A stretch of 64,000 nucleotides of DNA from Methylobacterium sp. (GCF_019745455.1 NZ_JAIETD010000032.1:1-64000), one strand, 5' to 3'. Counted from the first letter of the stretch, positions 47,611 to 57,042 are shown. A program made the numbers and translations. The notes: generated from the letters alone by a model not told the origin.

Positions 47611-48786
47611 TCAATCGACGATCATCCCAGACGCCGCGAGCAGATCGGGGATCATGGCCCTGACCTTGAAGAAGCCGCGGGTCGAGTGCGGCCAGACCCG
47701 CTCGTCCCACGGCCTGCGGATGCGCAGGCAGGGCGGCAGTGCCTCGGCGGAGGGACCGACCGGCGCCCAAGGTGCGACGACCTGATATTCGCCCGCCCAT
47801 CCCGGCGCGACCGGTAGTGCCTTGCAGCCGAAGTAGACCGAAGCCCGGTTCAGGGCGTCCGCCATCGCGCTCTCGTCGGCCTGGCGCACGCGGTCCACCG
47901 CTCCATCCGCATGGGCGACGAGACCACCGACGCGGACCACGCAGGCACCATCGAGGGGCAGGCTCTCGGGGAGGAGGTCATCGAGATGGATAAGCAGGGC
48001 GATGTCGCCGCGGGGAAGCGCGTCGGCGGATGGCAGCTTCGCCGCCGGGGCAGGCTCCCGCTCGTCCAGGGCCTCGGGCGCCTCGTCGAGGCCCTGCGGG
48101 TCGTAACGTCCGTCGGTGTAGCGGCGGATGTTCTCGGCGCGGGCGACGTAGTGCTTGCCGCGGGTATGGAGGCCGCCGACCCAGCGCCAGGACAGGGTGT
48201 TGCTCGCGGGGTCGCCGTCGAGGAGGTGAGCCAGGAAGAACTCGGCCCCGAGCGCCCAGGGTAGGCGCAGGGTGAAGATCCAGATCGAGGCGAACCACAT
48301 CCGGGCATGATTGTGGAGCCAGCCGGTCTCGACGAGATTCCGCGCCCAGTCGTCGAAGCCGTCGATGCCGGTCTGTCCGGACACGGCCTTCTCGTAGGTC
48401 CGGCGCAGGCCGGATTCTCGCTCGAGACGGGCGTGACCCTCGGCAACGCGGGCTCGGTAATCGTTCCAGATCCCGGGTCTCGTCTCGAGATAACCCTTGA
48501 AGTAGCTGCGCCAGACGACCTCCTGCACGAAGCGCTCGACGGCCCCCGGCCCATGCGCGTGGATCGAGGCGGCGATCACCTCCTCCTCCGTCAGCAGGCG
48601 CCGGCGCAGGTAGGGCGAGAGCGCCGACGTGGTCGGCTCGGCATCCAGACCGCGATCGGTGTTGCGCTGCCCGGCATAGGCCCGGCCCATGCGCGGCACG
48701 AAGCGGCCCAGCCGGTCGAGGCCCGCGTCGCGGGTGAGGATGTTGTCCATGGGGCCGAGATAGGGCGGGACAGCCCCGGTGGTCAT
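47611..48786 (-). CDS. photolyase/cryptochrome FAD-binding domain protein lacking the antenna domain
   Basis: A 391-aa (or 379-aa from ATG 48750) protein that begins almost directly with the helical FAD domain of photolyases: TTSALSPYLRRRLLTEEEV, FVQEVVWRSYFKGYLE, TGWLHNHARMWFASIW and DGDPASNTLSWRWVGG all correspond to FAD or DNA-contact motifs. The N-terminal Rossmann antenna domain (about 130-200 residues) is missing. A different C-terminal extension (about 235-391) is added. The longer upstream frame continues over the ABC gene in another phase and is rejected. Light-dependent repair or signalling is plausible but unproven. Confidence 0.82.
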   Translation of the reverse strand: MTTGAVPPYLGPMDNILTRDAGLDRLGRFVPRMGRAYAGQRNTDRGLDAEPTTSALSPYLRRRLLTEEEVIAASIHAHGPGAVERFVQEVVWRSYFKGYLETRPGIWNDYRARVAEGHARLERESGLRRTYEKAVSGQTGIDGFDDWARNLVETGWLHNHARMWFASIWIFTLRLPWALGAEFFLAHLLDGDPASNTLSWRWVGGLHTRGKHYVARAENIRRYTDGRYDPQGLDEAPEALDEREPAPAAKLPSADALPRGDIALLIHLDDLLPESLPLDGACVVRVGGLVAHADGAVDRVRQADESAMADALNRASVYFGCKALPVAPGWAGEYQVVAPWAPVGPSAEALPPCLRIRRPWDERVWPHSTRGFFKVRAMIPDLLAASGMIVD

Positions 48787-48808
48787 CTCGGGCAGACCGA
48801 CGCAGGCC

Positions 48809-50686
48809 TCAGCGGTAGCCCGCAGCCTGCAGGTCGAACAACTCGGCGTAGCGGCCGCCGAGGGCCTGCAGCTCGGCATGCGTGCCGGCTTCGAGCACGC
48901 GCCCGCCCTCCAGAACGAGGATGCGGTCGGCCATGCGGACGGTGGAGAAGCGGTGCGAGATGATGAGCGCCGTGCGGCCGCGGCTGAGATCGCGGAAACG
49001 CTGGAACACCTCGAACTCGGCGCGGGCGTCGAGGGCGGCGGTGGGCTCGTCGAGGACGAGGATCTCGGCCTCGCGCATGTAGGCGCGGCTGAGGGCGATC
49101 TTCTGCCACTCGCCGCCGGACAGGTCGACGCCGTCCTCGAAGCGCTTGCCGAGCGGCTGGTCGTAGCCCTTCGGCAGCTTCTCGATGACCCTGTCGGCGA
49201 GGCTGCGCCCGGCCGCCGCGGCGATGCGCGGGGCCTCGTCCCGGGCCTCGATCCGGCCGACCGCGACATTCTCCGAGGCGGTGAAGTTGAACCGAACGAA
49301 ATCCTGGAAGATGACCCCGATCCGCCCGCGCAGGGCGTCGAGGTCGTAGGCGGAGAGCTCGCGCCCGTCGAGGAGGATTCGGCCCTCGGTGGGGTCGTAG
49401 AGCCGGGTCAGGAGCTTGACGATGGTGGTCTTGCCCGCGCCGTTCTCGCCGACCAAGGCGAGGACCTCGCCGGCATCGAGGTGGAAGCTGAGGTTGCGCA
49501 CCGCCCAGGTCTCGGTCCCGGGATAACGGAACCCGACATCCTCGAACACGACCCCTTGGACCATCGGCGCCGGGAAGGGAGCGGGATCGGCCGGCGAACG
49601 GATGCTCGGGACCACGGCGAAGAACGAGAACAGGTCGTCGAGGTACTGAGCCTGCGAGGCGATCTGCGAGAAGCCCAGCAGCAGACCCTCGATGAGGCTG
49701 CGCAGGCGCTGGAACGATCCGGCCAGGAAGGCGAGGTCGCCGATCGAGAACGAGCCTGCGACCGTGCGCCAGACGATGGTGGCGTAAGCGGCGTAATAGG
49801 CCAGCGTTCCGAGCGCCGCGAAGGCACCGCCCCAGGCGGCGCGGCGAATCGCCAGCGCCCGGTTGTCGGCCACGAGCTTGATCGCGAGGGCCCCGTAGCG
49901 TCCGGCGATGTAGTCGTTGAGGCCGAAGAGCTTGACCTCTTTCGCCGCCTCCACGCTGGCGCCGAGATAGCGCAGGTAGTCGATCTGGCGTCGCTCCGGC
50001 GTGCGGGTCCAGGCGAGGCGGTAGCCCTGTCGATTGAAATAGGTCTCGTTGAAGAAGGCGGGGACGAGGGCGATCGCCAGGAGCAGGATCAGCCAGGGGG
50101 CGAAGGCGAGGAGCCCGAGGGCGAAGGAGGCCAGGGTGATCAGGTCCTGTAACTGCCCGAAGACCTGGGAGAGCAGGCTCGACCGGCCGGTGACCTGGCG
50201 CCGCGCGCGCTCGAGGCGATCCTGCTGGGTGCTGTCCTCGAACTGTTCGAGATCGAGTTCGGCGGCGTGCCGCATCAGCCGCAAGGTCGCGGCGTTGCCG
50301 TAGAGGTCGGCGACGAGGCCGTCGACCAGGGTGCTGAGACGCCCGAGGAGATCCGACAGCACGGCGAGACCGAACTCGATGCCGACCAGCGTGACGAGCG
50401 CCCGGCGATGCGGATCGGTGAACCAGGCCTCCCAACTTTCCGGAAGCGGGCGGCCTTGCTCGGCGACGATGGCATCGAGGATGAGCTTGGCTACATAAAG
50501 GGCGAGCACCGGCAGACAGGCGCGTACCAGGCGCAGAACTAGGCTCGCGACCAGCAGGCGCGGGCTCGCGGCGTAGACGAGTGCGAACAGGGCGGGCAGG
50601 TGGCGAAGGTTGCCGACGCGCTCGGCCGCGGCACGGCGCAGCGTGGCCGCGTCAAGGAAAGAGAGCAGGCGCATTGGCGCGACCAT
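48809..50686 (-). CDS. ABC transporter, fused membrane and ATPase domains
   Basis: A 625-aa half-transporter of the exporter type: a membrane domain with about six helices (about 30-330), then an ATPase domain with Walker A ALVGENGAGKTTIV (about 400), signature DLSGGEWQKIALSRA, Walker B ILVLDEPTAALD and H-loop ISHRFSTVR. Substrate unknown; a homodimer exporting lipid-like or peptide substrates is the general expectation. Start ATG 50686 or 50674. It ends 22 nt before the photolyase-like gene, so the two are probably one operon. Confidence 0.9.
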   Translation of the reverse strand: MVAPMRLLSFLDAATLRRAAAERVGNLRHLPALFALVYAASPRLLVASLVLRLVRACLPVLALYVAKLILDAIVAEQGRPLPESWEAWFTDPHRRALVTLVGIEFGLAVLSDLLGRLSTLVDGLVADLYGNAATLRLMRHAAELDLEQFEDSTQQDRLERARRQVTGRSSLLSQVFGQLQDLITLASFALGLLAFAPWLILLLAIALVPAFFNETYFNRQGYRLAWTRTPERRQIDYLRYLGASVEAAKEVKLFGLNDYIAGRYGALAIKLVADNRALAIRRAAWGGAFAALGTLAYYAAYATIVWRTVAGSFSIGDLAFLAGSFQRLRSLIEGLLLGFSQIASQAQYLDDLFSFFAVVPSIRSPADPAPFPAPMVQGVVFEDVGFRYPGTETWAVRNLSFHLDAGEVLALVGENGAGKTTIVKLLTRLYDPTEGRILLDGRELSAYDLDALRGRIGVIFQDFVRFNFTASENVAVGRIEARDEAPRIAAAAGRSLADRVIEKLPKGYDQPLGKRFEDGVDLSGGEWQKIALSRAYMREAEILVLDEPTAALDARAEFEVFQRFRDLSRGRTALIISHRFSTVRMADRILVLEGGRVLEAGTHAELQALGGRYAELFDLQAAGYR

Positions 50687-50730
50687 GACGCGAGCCTCGG
50701 CGCCCGTCGATCCCGCTCACTCACGCATCC

Positions 50731-51402
50731 GTGTCGCAGGGCGTGCGAACGCTGCCCGAAACCGTGGTGGATGGCAGGGCCGCGATGCTCCGCCCCGCCA
50801 ATACCTATGGTAGCGTCCCGCCGCTTAATTTGCGTGAAATGGAAACGATGCTCAGCGGTTCAGCCCTGATCAGGGTCGCCATCCTCGTTGTCGTGGCGGC
50901 CATGCTCGCGGCGCTGGTTCAGATATTCTGGCCTTCCTCCCGGATCGACTCGGAGGCCGAAGTCACTGCGGCGTCTCCGCCGGCGGTCTCGAGTGCCGCT
51001 CCGCCACTCCAGGACGCTCCGCGGCCTACCGCCTCGCCGCAGGCAGCTCCCTTGCCCCCGTCGCAGTTGCCTCCTCCTGTTTCCGCGCCAGCCCTATCTC
51101 CGGCACCACCCGTGGAGCGAGCCCCGCCAGCCGTCGAGGCTCCTCCGCCCGACCCTGCAGCTCTACCGTCGCGCCAGGGAGGCGCCAGCGTATCGGCTGA
51201 TGCTTCGCCGCCGCCGGCGCTGTCTGTCGTCGACCTCAACACCGCGTCACTCGAAGAGCTCAACGGACTTCAGGGGGGAGGTGCCATCGGCAAGGCGATC
51301 ATCCGGGCGCGTCCCTACAGCTCGGTCGACCAGTTGCTCTCGAAGCGGGTGCTCAGCAAAGGCACGTATCAGCGCATCAAGGACCAGGTGACGGTGCGCT
51401 GA
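50731..51402 (+). CDS. membrane-anchored helix-hairpin-helix (ComEA-like) protein
   Basis: A protein of up to 223 aa with one membrane helix (SALIRVAILVVVAAMLAALVQIF), a long Pro/Ala-rich flexible spacer of about 85 residues, and a C-terminal helix-hairpin-helix DNA-binding motif (VVDLNTASLEELNGLQGGGAIGKAIIRARPYSSVDQLLSKRVLSKGTYQRI). This resembles ComEA, the periplasmic DNA receptor in natural transformation, but the length and spacer differ. The start is uncertain: GTG 50731, ATG 50839 or ATG 50848 are all possible, with no strong ribosome site at any. Confidence 0.75.
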   Translation: MSQGVRTLPETVVDGRAAMLRPANTYGSVPPLNLREMETMLSGSALIRVAILVVVAAMLAALVQIFWPSSRIDSEAEVTAASPPAVSSAAPPLQDAPRPTASPQAAPLPPSQLPPPVSAPALSPAPPVERAPPAVEAPPPDPAALPSRQGGASVSADASPPPALSVVDLNTASLEELNGLQGGGAIGKAIIRARPYSSVDQLLSKRVLSKGTYQRIKDQVTVR

Positions 51403-51481
51403 GGTGTAGCGTCCGGCGAGCGGTGATCTTACACTCGTCGCCGATCACACCCGTCTTTCGCCTGGCTCACGAGGACCGACC

Positions 51482-51697
51482 ATGCTGACCCAAACCCGCA
51501 ACGCCATCCTGCGTGAGGACCTGGGCGTCGAGGAGACCACGGATTCCGATCACGTCGTGCGTTGGGACGGCGAGCGGCTCTACGTCGAGCATGACATCTA
51601 CCACAATGGCCAGCTCGTTCACCGCAAGTACCGCAAGACGATCACCGAGCCGGTGGCCAGGGCGCTGCAGGCGCTGATCAACCGGGTGCAGCAATAG
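51482..51697 (+). CDS. conserved-looking 71-aa hypothetical protein
   Basis: A soluble acidic-then-basic protein: VVRWDGERLYVEHDIYHNGQLVHRKYRKTI in the centre suggests a small beta-hairpin unit, and the end (EPVARALQALINRVQQ) an amphipathic helix. CGAGGA lies 9 nt before ATG 51482. It is convergent with ppk2. No family is recognised. Confidence 0.6.
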   Translation: MLTQTRNAILREDLGVEETTDSDHVVRWDGERLYVEHDIYHNGQLVHRKYRKTITEPVARALQALINRVQQ

Positions 51698-51759
51698 ACC
51701 AAAGCTGCAAGCCAGCTCCGTCAGCGATCCTCGGCGATCCGCCGAGATCGCCATCGATC

Positions 51760-52686
51760 TCAGAATACCGACGGCACGAACATCTCGGGCGGCACCGGGT
51801 GCCGGGCGTAATCGTCATGCCGGACACGCTCGGGCAGCTCCACCGCCGCATGGGACACGTCGCCGTAGGGGATTTGCGCGAGCAGATGCGCGATGCAGTT
51901 CAGCCGCGCACGCTTCTTGTCCACCGCCTCGACCACCCACCAGGGCGCCTCGGGAATATGCGTGCGCTCCAGCATGATCTCCTTGGCCTTGGTGTAATCC
52001 TCCCACAGGCGGCGCGACTGCACGTCCATCGGCGAGAGCTTCCACTGCTTGAGCGGATCGTTGATGCGCATGTTGAAGCGTAACTGCTGCTCCTCGTCGG
52101 TGATCGAGAACCAGTACTTGATCACGATGATGCCTGAGCGCACCAGCATTCGCTCGAACTCGGGCGCCGACTGGAAGAACTCCTCATACTGCTCCTGGGT
52201 GCAGAACCCCATCACGCGCTCGACTCCGGCACGGTTGTACCAGGAGCGATCGAACAGCACGATCTCGCCGGCCGCCGGCAGGTGAGCGACGTAGCGTTGG
52301 AAGTACCATTGGGTGCGCTCGCGCTCGTTCGGCGCCGGCAGGGCCGCGACCCGGCAGACGCGCGGATTGAGGCGCTGGGTGATGCGCTTGATCGCGCCAC
52401 CCTTGCCGGCGGAATCGCGACCCTCGAACACCACGACGACGCGCAGCTTCTGCGCCTGCACCCAGTCCTGAAGCCGCACCAGTTCGTGCTGGAGCCGGAA
52501 TAGCTCGCGGAAGTAGATCCTGCGGTCGAGGGTCGGAGCGCGGGTATGGCTCTTGAGCCCGGCAGCCAGTTGTTCGAGGCGTTCCTCCTCGAATTCGAGT
52601 TCGAGCTCCTCGTCGAAATCGTCCGTCACTTCCCGACGAACCGCCTCGATATTCGCGGCCCTTGCCGCATCCGCGCTGTCACTCAT
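51760..52686 (-). CDS. ppk2: polyphosphate kinase 2
   Basis: A 308-aa class I PPK2, which uses polyphosphate to phosphorylate nucleoside diphosphates (or the reverse). Walker A GRDSAGKGGAIKR (89-101), Walker B FDRSWYNRAGVERVMGFC, and the lid/RR segment FNMRINDPLKQWKLSPMD are present. The N-terminal about 50 residues are acidic and probably disordered. It stands alone. Confidence 0.93.
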   Translation of the reverse strand: MSDSADAARAANIEAVRREVTDDFDEELELEFEEERLEQLAAGLKSHTRAPTLDRRIYFRELFRLQHELVRLQDWVQAQKLRVVVVFEGRDSAGKGGAIKRITQRLNPRVCRVAALPAPNERERTQWYFQRYVAHLPAAGEIVLFDRSWYNRAGVERVMGFCTQEQYEEFFQSAPEFERMLVRSGIIVIKYWFSITDEEQQLRFNMRINDPLKQWKLSPMDVQSRRLWEDYTKAKEIMLERTHIPEAPWWVVEAVDKKRARLNCIAHLLAQIPYGDVSHAAVELPERVRHDDYARHPVPPEMFVPSVF

Positions 52687-52912
52687 CTCGCTCGCTCCGC
52701 TTCGTCGTTGCCGGTGTAGAGCATGGCTTTGTGACAGTTGGGCGAAGACCGTGTGAGCGCCATGCAGGCCGGGTGGATCTTTCGATGGGCGGCGGCTCGG
52801 CCCTCAGGGTCCCGTCTTGCGGCAACCGGAAAGCGAGCCGTCATCAGATTGTCGTGTGCCCTCGGCACCGCATGGGCGAACGCGGCCCTGTCCGGCCGAT
52901 CGGAAAACTCCG

Positions 52913-53935
52913 ATGCTCCATCTTCTCACTGATCCGGCCATCTTCCCGGGTCTTCTCTTCGCGACCCGCTTCGAGGCCGATGGGACCAGCCGGCCGATCG
53001 AGGCCGAGATCGACGAGCTTCGCGCTCCGACCGATGGCGGCTTCCTCTGGCTTCATCTCGACCTCGTCGATGCCCGGATCGAAGGCCCTATCGCGCAGGG
53101 ACGGCTGGGCCCTGCCCCCCTTGCCTCGGCGACCTTCAGCCGGGACGAGCACCAGCGCGTCGTGGTCGACGGGCCATGGATCGGCCTCGTCCTCTGCGAC
53201 CGGGAGCGGGCCTTCGACGGGACCGTGGCCGCCTTGCCGACGAGCCGCCTCCATTGCCTCATCGGGCCGGAGATCGTCATCACCGGGCGCCGCCGTGCCT
53301 CGGCCGGCGCCGAAGCGGTCCGCGACGCGGTTCTCGCCGGCAGGCGCGTCGCCTCGCCTGCTCATCTGGTCGAACTCTGCGTCGATGGCGTGATCCACGC
53401 GGCGCACCTGGCAACGGTGACCTGCTCGGATTCTATCGATGGGATCGAGGACAGGCTGCTCGACGGCGAAGGACGCGCCGATGCGGGAGCGCTGGCGCCC
53501 CTGCGGCGCAAGGCGGTGCGGCTGCAAAGGCAGCTCTCCGGCCTTCACGCCGTCGTCCATCGGCTGGAGACGGAACTCGACGAGCCGGAGGAGTGCCCCG
53601 AGACGGTGAAGGCCATGGCGGCTCGGGTCGTGCAGCGCCTCGACGCTCTCCATCGAGACATGCAGCTCCTGTCCGAGCGCAGCCGCCTGCTGCAGGACGA
53701 GATCGCCGCGCGCACGGCCGCCGAGACCAACCGGCAGCTCTTCACATTGTCGATCCTGACGGCGCTGCTCCTGCCGCCGACGCTGGTGACCGGCGTCTTC
53801 GGCATGAACACCAAGGGGCTGTTCCTCGCCGATTTCGAGAATGGTTCGACCATCGCCCTCGGGATCGGCGCGCTCGCGGCCTTCGCGGTCTACCTGATCA
53901 TCCGGCGACTCGGCATCGTGCGCCCGCGCGGTTGA
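52913..53935 (+). CDS. CorA/ZntB-like divalent cation transporter
   Basis: A 340-aa protein of the 2-TM-GxN family. The large cytoplasmic domain ends in a long helix (about 215-290) leading to two membrane helices, with the pore signature GMN in VTGVFGMNTKGLFLADFENG at about residues 303-305. ZntB members move zinc in; CorA members magnesium. The extra KGLFL loop is closer to ZntB. ATG 52913 (MLHLLTDPAIFP) is the likely start. Monocistronic. Confidence 0.88.
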   Translation: MLHLLTDPAIFPGLLFATRFEADGTSRPIEAEIDELRAPTDGGFLWLHLDLVDARIEGPIAQGRLGPAPLASATFSRDEHQRVVVDGPWIGLVLCDRERAFDGTVAALPTSRLHCLIGPEIVITGRRRASAGAEAVRDAVLAGRRVASPAHLVELCVDGVIHAAHLATVTCSDSIDGIEDRLLDGEGRADAGALAPLRRKAVRLQRQLSGLHAVVHRLETELDEPEECPETVKAMAARVVQRLDALHRDMQLLSERSRLLQDEIAARTAAETNRQLFTLSILTALLLPPTLVTGVFGMNTKGLFLADFENGSTIALGIGALAAFAVYLIIRRLGIVRPRG

Positions 53936-53990
53936 TCGAGCGGGGCAATGCGCCCATGACCGCGCGGCAACTGTCATCGAACCGTCAGAC

Positions 53991-54011
53991 ATCGCGGTAA
54001 CGGTACGCGAT
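53991..54011. repeat. inverted repeat just upstream of the decarboxylase ribosome site
   Basis: ATCGCG (53991-53996) N9 CGCGAT (54006-54011), 7 nt ahead of the AAGGAG ribosome site. It could act as an operator or leader hairpin controlling the decarboxylase operon. Confidence 0.35.
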
Positions 54012-54034
54012 CCCTCCAAGGAGCCGACACCCGC

Positions 54035-56377
54035 ATGGACTTCTTCCGCCGCTTCACCGTGCTGATGTGCGCCCCGAACTTCGATCCGGACGACCTGGAA
54101 GGCGTGCGCGTCCAGCAGATCATCGGCTCCGTGGAGAAGCTCGGCTTCGAGGTGGTCCGCGCCCGGCGCGTCGAGGACGCCGCCATCGCGGTCCAGACCG
54201 ATGCCGCCATCGGCTGCATGGTGGTGGATTGGGGCAAGCGTGGCCTGGACGGGAAGGCGGCGGCGCTGATCAACCTGATGAGGAAGCGCGGGCTCGAAAT
54301 GCCCATTGTCATCATGGTCCGCCGCAAGCGCCTGGAGGACATCCCGGTCGAGGTGCTCGACTTCATCGACGGCTACATCTTCCTCGCGGAAGAGACCCCC
54401 GACTACATCGCCCGCGGCCTCGTCAGCCGGGTCAAGCAATATGCCGAGACCCTGAAGACGCCGTTCTTCGGGGCGCTCGTCGACTATGCCGAGCAGGGGA
54501 ACCAGCTCTGGACCTGCCCAGGCCATAACGGCGGCATCTTCTACAACCGCTCGCCGATCGGCCGGATCTTCGTCGAGCATCTCGGCGAGGCGGTGTTCCG
54601 CGACGACCTCGACAACTCGGTGCTCGATCTCGGCGACCTCCTCGTCCACGAGGGCCCGGCCCTCAAGGCGCAGAAGGAGGCGGCGGTCATCTTCGGGGCG
54701 GAGAAGACCTATTTCGTCCTCAACGGCACCTCGGCCTCGAACAAGATCGTGCTCTCGGCCCTGGTCGCCGAGGGCGACCTCGTCCTGTTCGACCGCAACA
54801 ATCACAAGGCGGCGCATCACGGCGCGCTGTTCCTCGGCGGCGCCGTCCCGGTCTTCCTGGAGACCGACCGCAACTGCTTCGGCCTGATCGGGCCGATGTA
54901 TCATGAGGCCCTCGATGAGGCCGCGATCCGCGAGAAGATCCGCACCAATCCGCTTGTGAAGGACAAGGATGCCTGGAAGCGCGAGCGCCCGTTCCGGGTC
55001 GCCGTGATCGAGCAATGCACCTATGACGGGACGATCTACAACGCCGAGATGATCATCGCGAAGATCGGGCATCTTTGCGACTACATCCTGTTCGACGAGG
55101 CCTGGGCGGGCTTCATGAAGTTCCACCCGCTCTTTGCCGGCCGCTTCGCCATGGGGCTGAAGAACCTCGACGAGACCTCGCCGGGCATCATCGCGACGCA
55201 ATCGACCCACAAGCAGCTCGCGAGCTTCTCACAGGCCTCCCAGATCCACACCAAGGACAGCCATATCCGCGGCCAGACGCGGCGGATCGAGCATAGGCGC
55301 TTCAACGAGACCTTCCTCGTCCACGCCTCGACCTCGCCGTTCTATCCCCTCTTCGCGTCCCTCGACGTCGGCGCGCAGATGATGAAGGGCCGTTCAGGGG
55401 TGGTGCTCTGGGACGACACGATCCGGCTCGGGATCGAGTGGCGCAAGAAGGTCCGGGCCATCCGCCGCGAATTCGAGGAGAAGGAGGGCGATCCGCTCCG
55501 GCGCTGGTTCTTCGACCCCTTCGTGCCGGACACGGTCAAGGGACCGGAGGGCAAGGTTCCGTGGGAGAGCCTGACGACGGACGAGCTCGCAAGCGACCCG
55601 AAGTACTGGGAGCTGACACCGGGCGCGTCCTGGCACGGCTTCACCCATGTGGCGCCGAACTACGCCATGACCGACCCCAACAAGCTCACCGTGCTGACGC
55701 CGGGGTTCGACCGGCGCACCGGCGAATATGCCGAGCACGGCGTGCCCGCGCCCATCGTCGCGCAATACCTGCGCGAGAACCGCATCGTCCCGGAGAAGAA
55801 CGACCTCAACTCTCTGCTCTTCCTCCTGACACCGGGGGTCGAATCGTCCAAGGCCGGCACGCTGATCTCGGGCCTCGTCGCCTTCAAGCGCCTGCACGAC
55901 GACAACGTGCCTCTCGAAGACGCGATGCCGGAATTCGTCCGGCGCCGGCCCAACCGCTACAAGGGCGTGCGCCTGCGCGACCTCTGCGCCGACTTCCACG
56001 CCTTCCACCGCGAGCACGGCACCAGCACTCTCCAACGCAAGCAGTTCGAGCCGGGGCACCTGCCGGAAATGGTGATGACCCCGAAGGAAGCGGTGCAGCA
56101 GCTCACCCGCAACAACGTCGATTACGTGCCGATCGCGGAGGCCGAAGGGCGCGTGGCGACGACCTTGCTTCTGGTCTATCCGCCGGGCATCGGCACGGTG
56201 CTGCCAGGCGAGCGCCTCGACGAGCGGGCCAAACCCATGCTGGACTACTTCAAGATGTTCGAACGCTCTGCCAACCTGTTCCCAGGCTTCGAGGCCGAGA
56301 TCCAGGGCGTATTCCGCGATGTCGAAGCCGACGGCCGCATCCGATTCTACACCTACGTCATGCGCGAGGGCCGTTGA
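54035..56377 (+). CDS. inducible-type arginine/ornithine/lysine decarboxylase
   Basis: A 780-aa fold-type I PLP enzyme. It has the N-terminal wing (response-regulator-like) domain to about 130, NGTSASNKI, the Schiff-base segment TQSTHKQLASFSQASQIH with Lys about 393, and the large C-terminal domain. Features such as NGGIFYNRSPIGR match the AdiA/LdcC family; arginine is the likeliest substrate. It would remove a proton in acid stress or begin polyamine synthesis. ATG 54035 follows AAGGAG. An acetyltransferase gene starts 2 nt after its stop; the pairing suggests that the amine product is acetylated. Confidence 0.9.
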   Translation: MDFFRRFTVLMCAPNFDPDDLEGVRVQQIIGSVEKLGFEVVRARRVEDAAIAVQTDAAIGCMVVDWGKRGLDGKAAALINLMRKRGLEMPIVIMVRRKRLEDIPVEVLDFIDGYIFLAEETPDYIARGLVSRVKQYAETLKTPFFGALVDYAEQGNQLWTCPGHNGGIFYNRSPIGRIFVEHLGEAVFRDDLDNSVLDLGDLLVHEGPALKAQKEAAVIFGAEKTYFVLNGTSASNKIVLSALVAEGDLVLFDRNNHKAAHHGALFLGGAVPVFLETDRNCFGLIGPMYHEALDEAAIREKIRTNPLVKDKDAWKRERPFRVAVIEQCTYDGTIYNAEMIIAKIGHLCDYILFDEAWAGFMKFHPLFAGRFAMGLKNLDETSPGIIATQSTHKQLASFSQASQIHTKDSHIRGQTRRIEHRRFNETFLVHASTSPFYPLFASLDVGAQMMKGRSGVVLWDDTIRLGIEWRKKVRAIRREFEEKEGDPLRRWFFDPFVPDTVKGPEGKVPWESLTTDELASDPKYWELTPGASWHGFTHVAPNYAMTDPNKLTVLTPGFDRRTGEYAEHGVPAPIVAQYLRENRIVPEKNDLNSLLFLLTPGVESSKAGTLISGLVAFKRLHDDNVPLEDAMPEFVRRRPNRYKGVRLRDLCADFHAFHREHGTSTLQRKQFEPGHLPEMVMTPKEAVQQLTRNNVDYVPIAEAEGRVATTLLLVYPPGIGTVLPGERLDERAKPMLDYFKMFERSANLFPGFEAEIQGVFRDVEADGRIRFYTYVMREGR

Positions 56378-56379
56378 CG

Positions 56380-56994
56380 ATGGCGCAGGGCCTGCCGGCC
56401 GCTCCGGAGCACGACATCGTCATCCGGCCGTCGTCGGATGCCGACGTGCCGGCGATGGTGGCGATCTACGCTCATCACATCCGCCGCGGCGTCGGGGACG
56501 TGGCGGACGACGATGCCGGTGCGCTCCATCCCGACGATCTCAAGCGGCGCCGGAAGGCCATGCGCAAGAAGCGCCTGCCGCACCTCGTCGCCGACCGCGA
56601 CGGAGTCGTTGCCGGTTATGCCTATGCGGTGCCGTTCCGCAAGCGCCCGGCCTATCGCTACACCCTCAAGCACTCGATCTACGTCCACCACCAGCACCTC
56701 CATGCCGGGATCGGGCGGCGGCTGCTCCCGGCCCTGATCGAGGCCTGCGCCGCGGGCGGCTACCGCCAGATGATCGGCTATATCGACGCGCAGAACGAGG
56801 CGTCCCTGCGCCTCCACGAGGCTTGCGGCTTCGCCCGGGTCGGGCTCCTGCCGGCGGTCGGCTACAAGTATGGGCGCTGGAGCGACAGCGTCATGGTCCA
56901 ATGCGCCCTCGGAACAGGCTCAGGCGACCAACCGGCGACGTGGGGCCGTCCGGTGGAGGCGATCGTCGCGGACCACGACTGGAGCGGGACGTGA
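56380..56994 (+). CDS. GNAT acetyltransferase, phosphinothricin-type
   Basis: A 204-aa GCN5-related N-acetyltransferase close to the phosphinothricin/methionine-sulfoximine acetyltransferases (IRPSSDADVPAMVAIYAHHI; KHSIYVHHQHLHAGIGRRLLPALIEACAAGGYRQMIGYIDAQNEASLRLHEACGF; GYKYGRWSDSVMVQ). The acetyl-CoA loop HAGIGRRL is intact. The frame is open for nearly 1 kb upstream; ATG 56380, 2 nt past the decarboxylase stop, is selected. Probable substrates are amines or amino-acid analogues. Confidence 0.87.
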   Translation: MAQGLPAAPEHDIVIRPSSDADVPAMVAIYAHHIRRGVGDVADDDAGALHPDDLKRRRKAMRKKRLPHLVADRDGVVAGYAYAVPFRKRPAYRYTLKHSIYVHHQHLHAGIGRRLLPALIEACAAGGYRQMIGYIDAQNEASLRLHEACGFARVGLLPAVGYKYGRWSDSVMVQCALGTGSGDQPATWGRPVEAIVADHDWSGT

Positions 56995-57042
56995 CGGAGA
57001 CACGGCGTTCCTGATAGATCCAGGCCGTATTCAGGAGACGGC

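Noticed and set aside
47611..49269. 552-aa version of the photolyase-like protein
   Set aside because: The extra N-terminal 161 residues are an out-of-phase reading of the ABC ATPase domain (Ser/Arg/Pro-rich), not a Rossmann antenna domain.
48783..50435. 550-aa minus-strand frame within the ABC transporter gene
   Set aside because: It runs in a different phase of the same gene and is Arg/Pro-rich; the in-phase gene has all ABC motifs.
52844..55210. 788-aa minus-strand frame across the CorA-like and decarboxylase genes
   Set aside because: It is antisense to two well-supported genes with clear motifs, crosses their promoter region, and has a His/Asp/Arg-rich composition typical of frame shadows in high-GC DNA.
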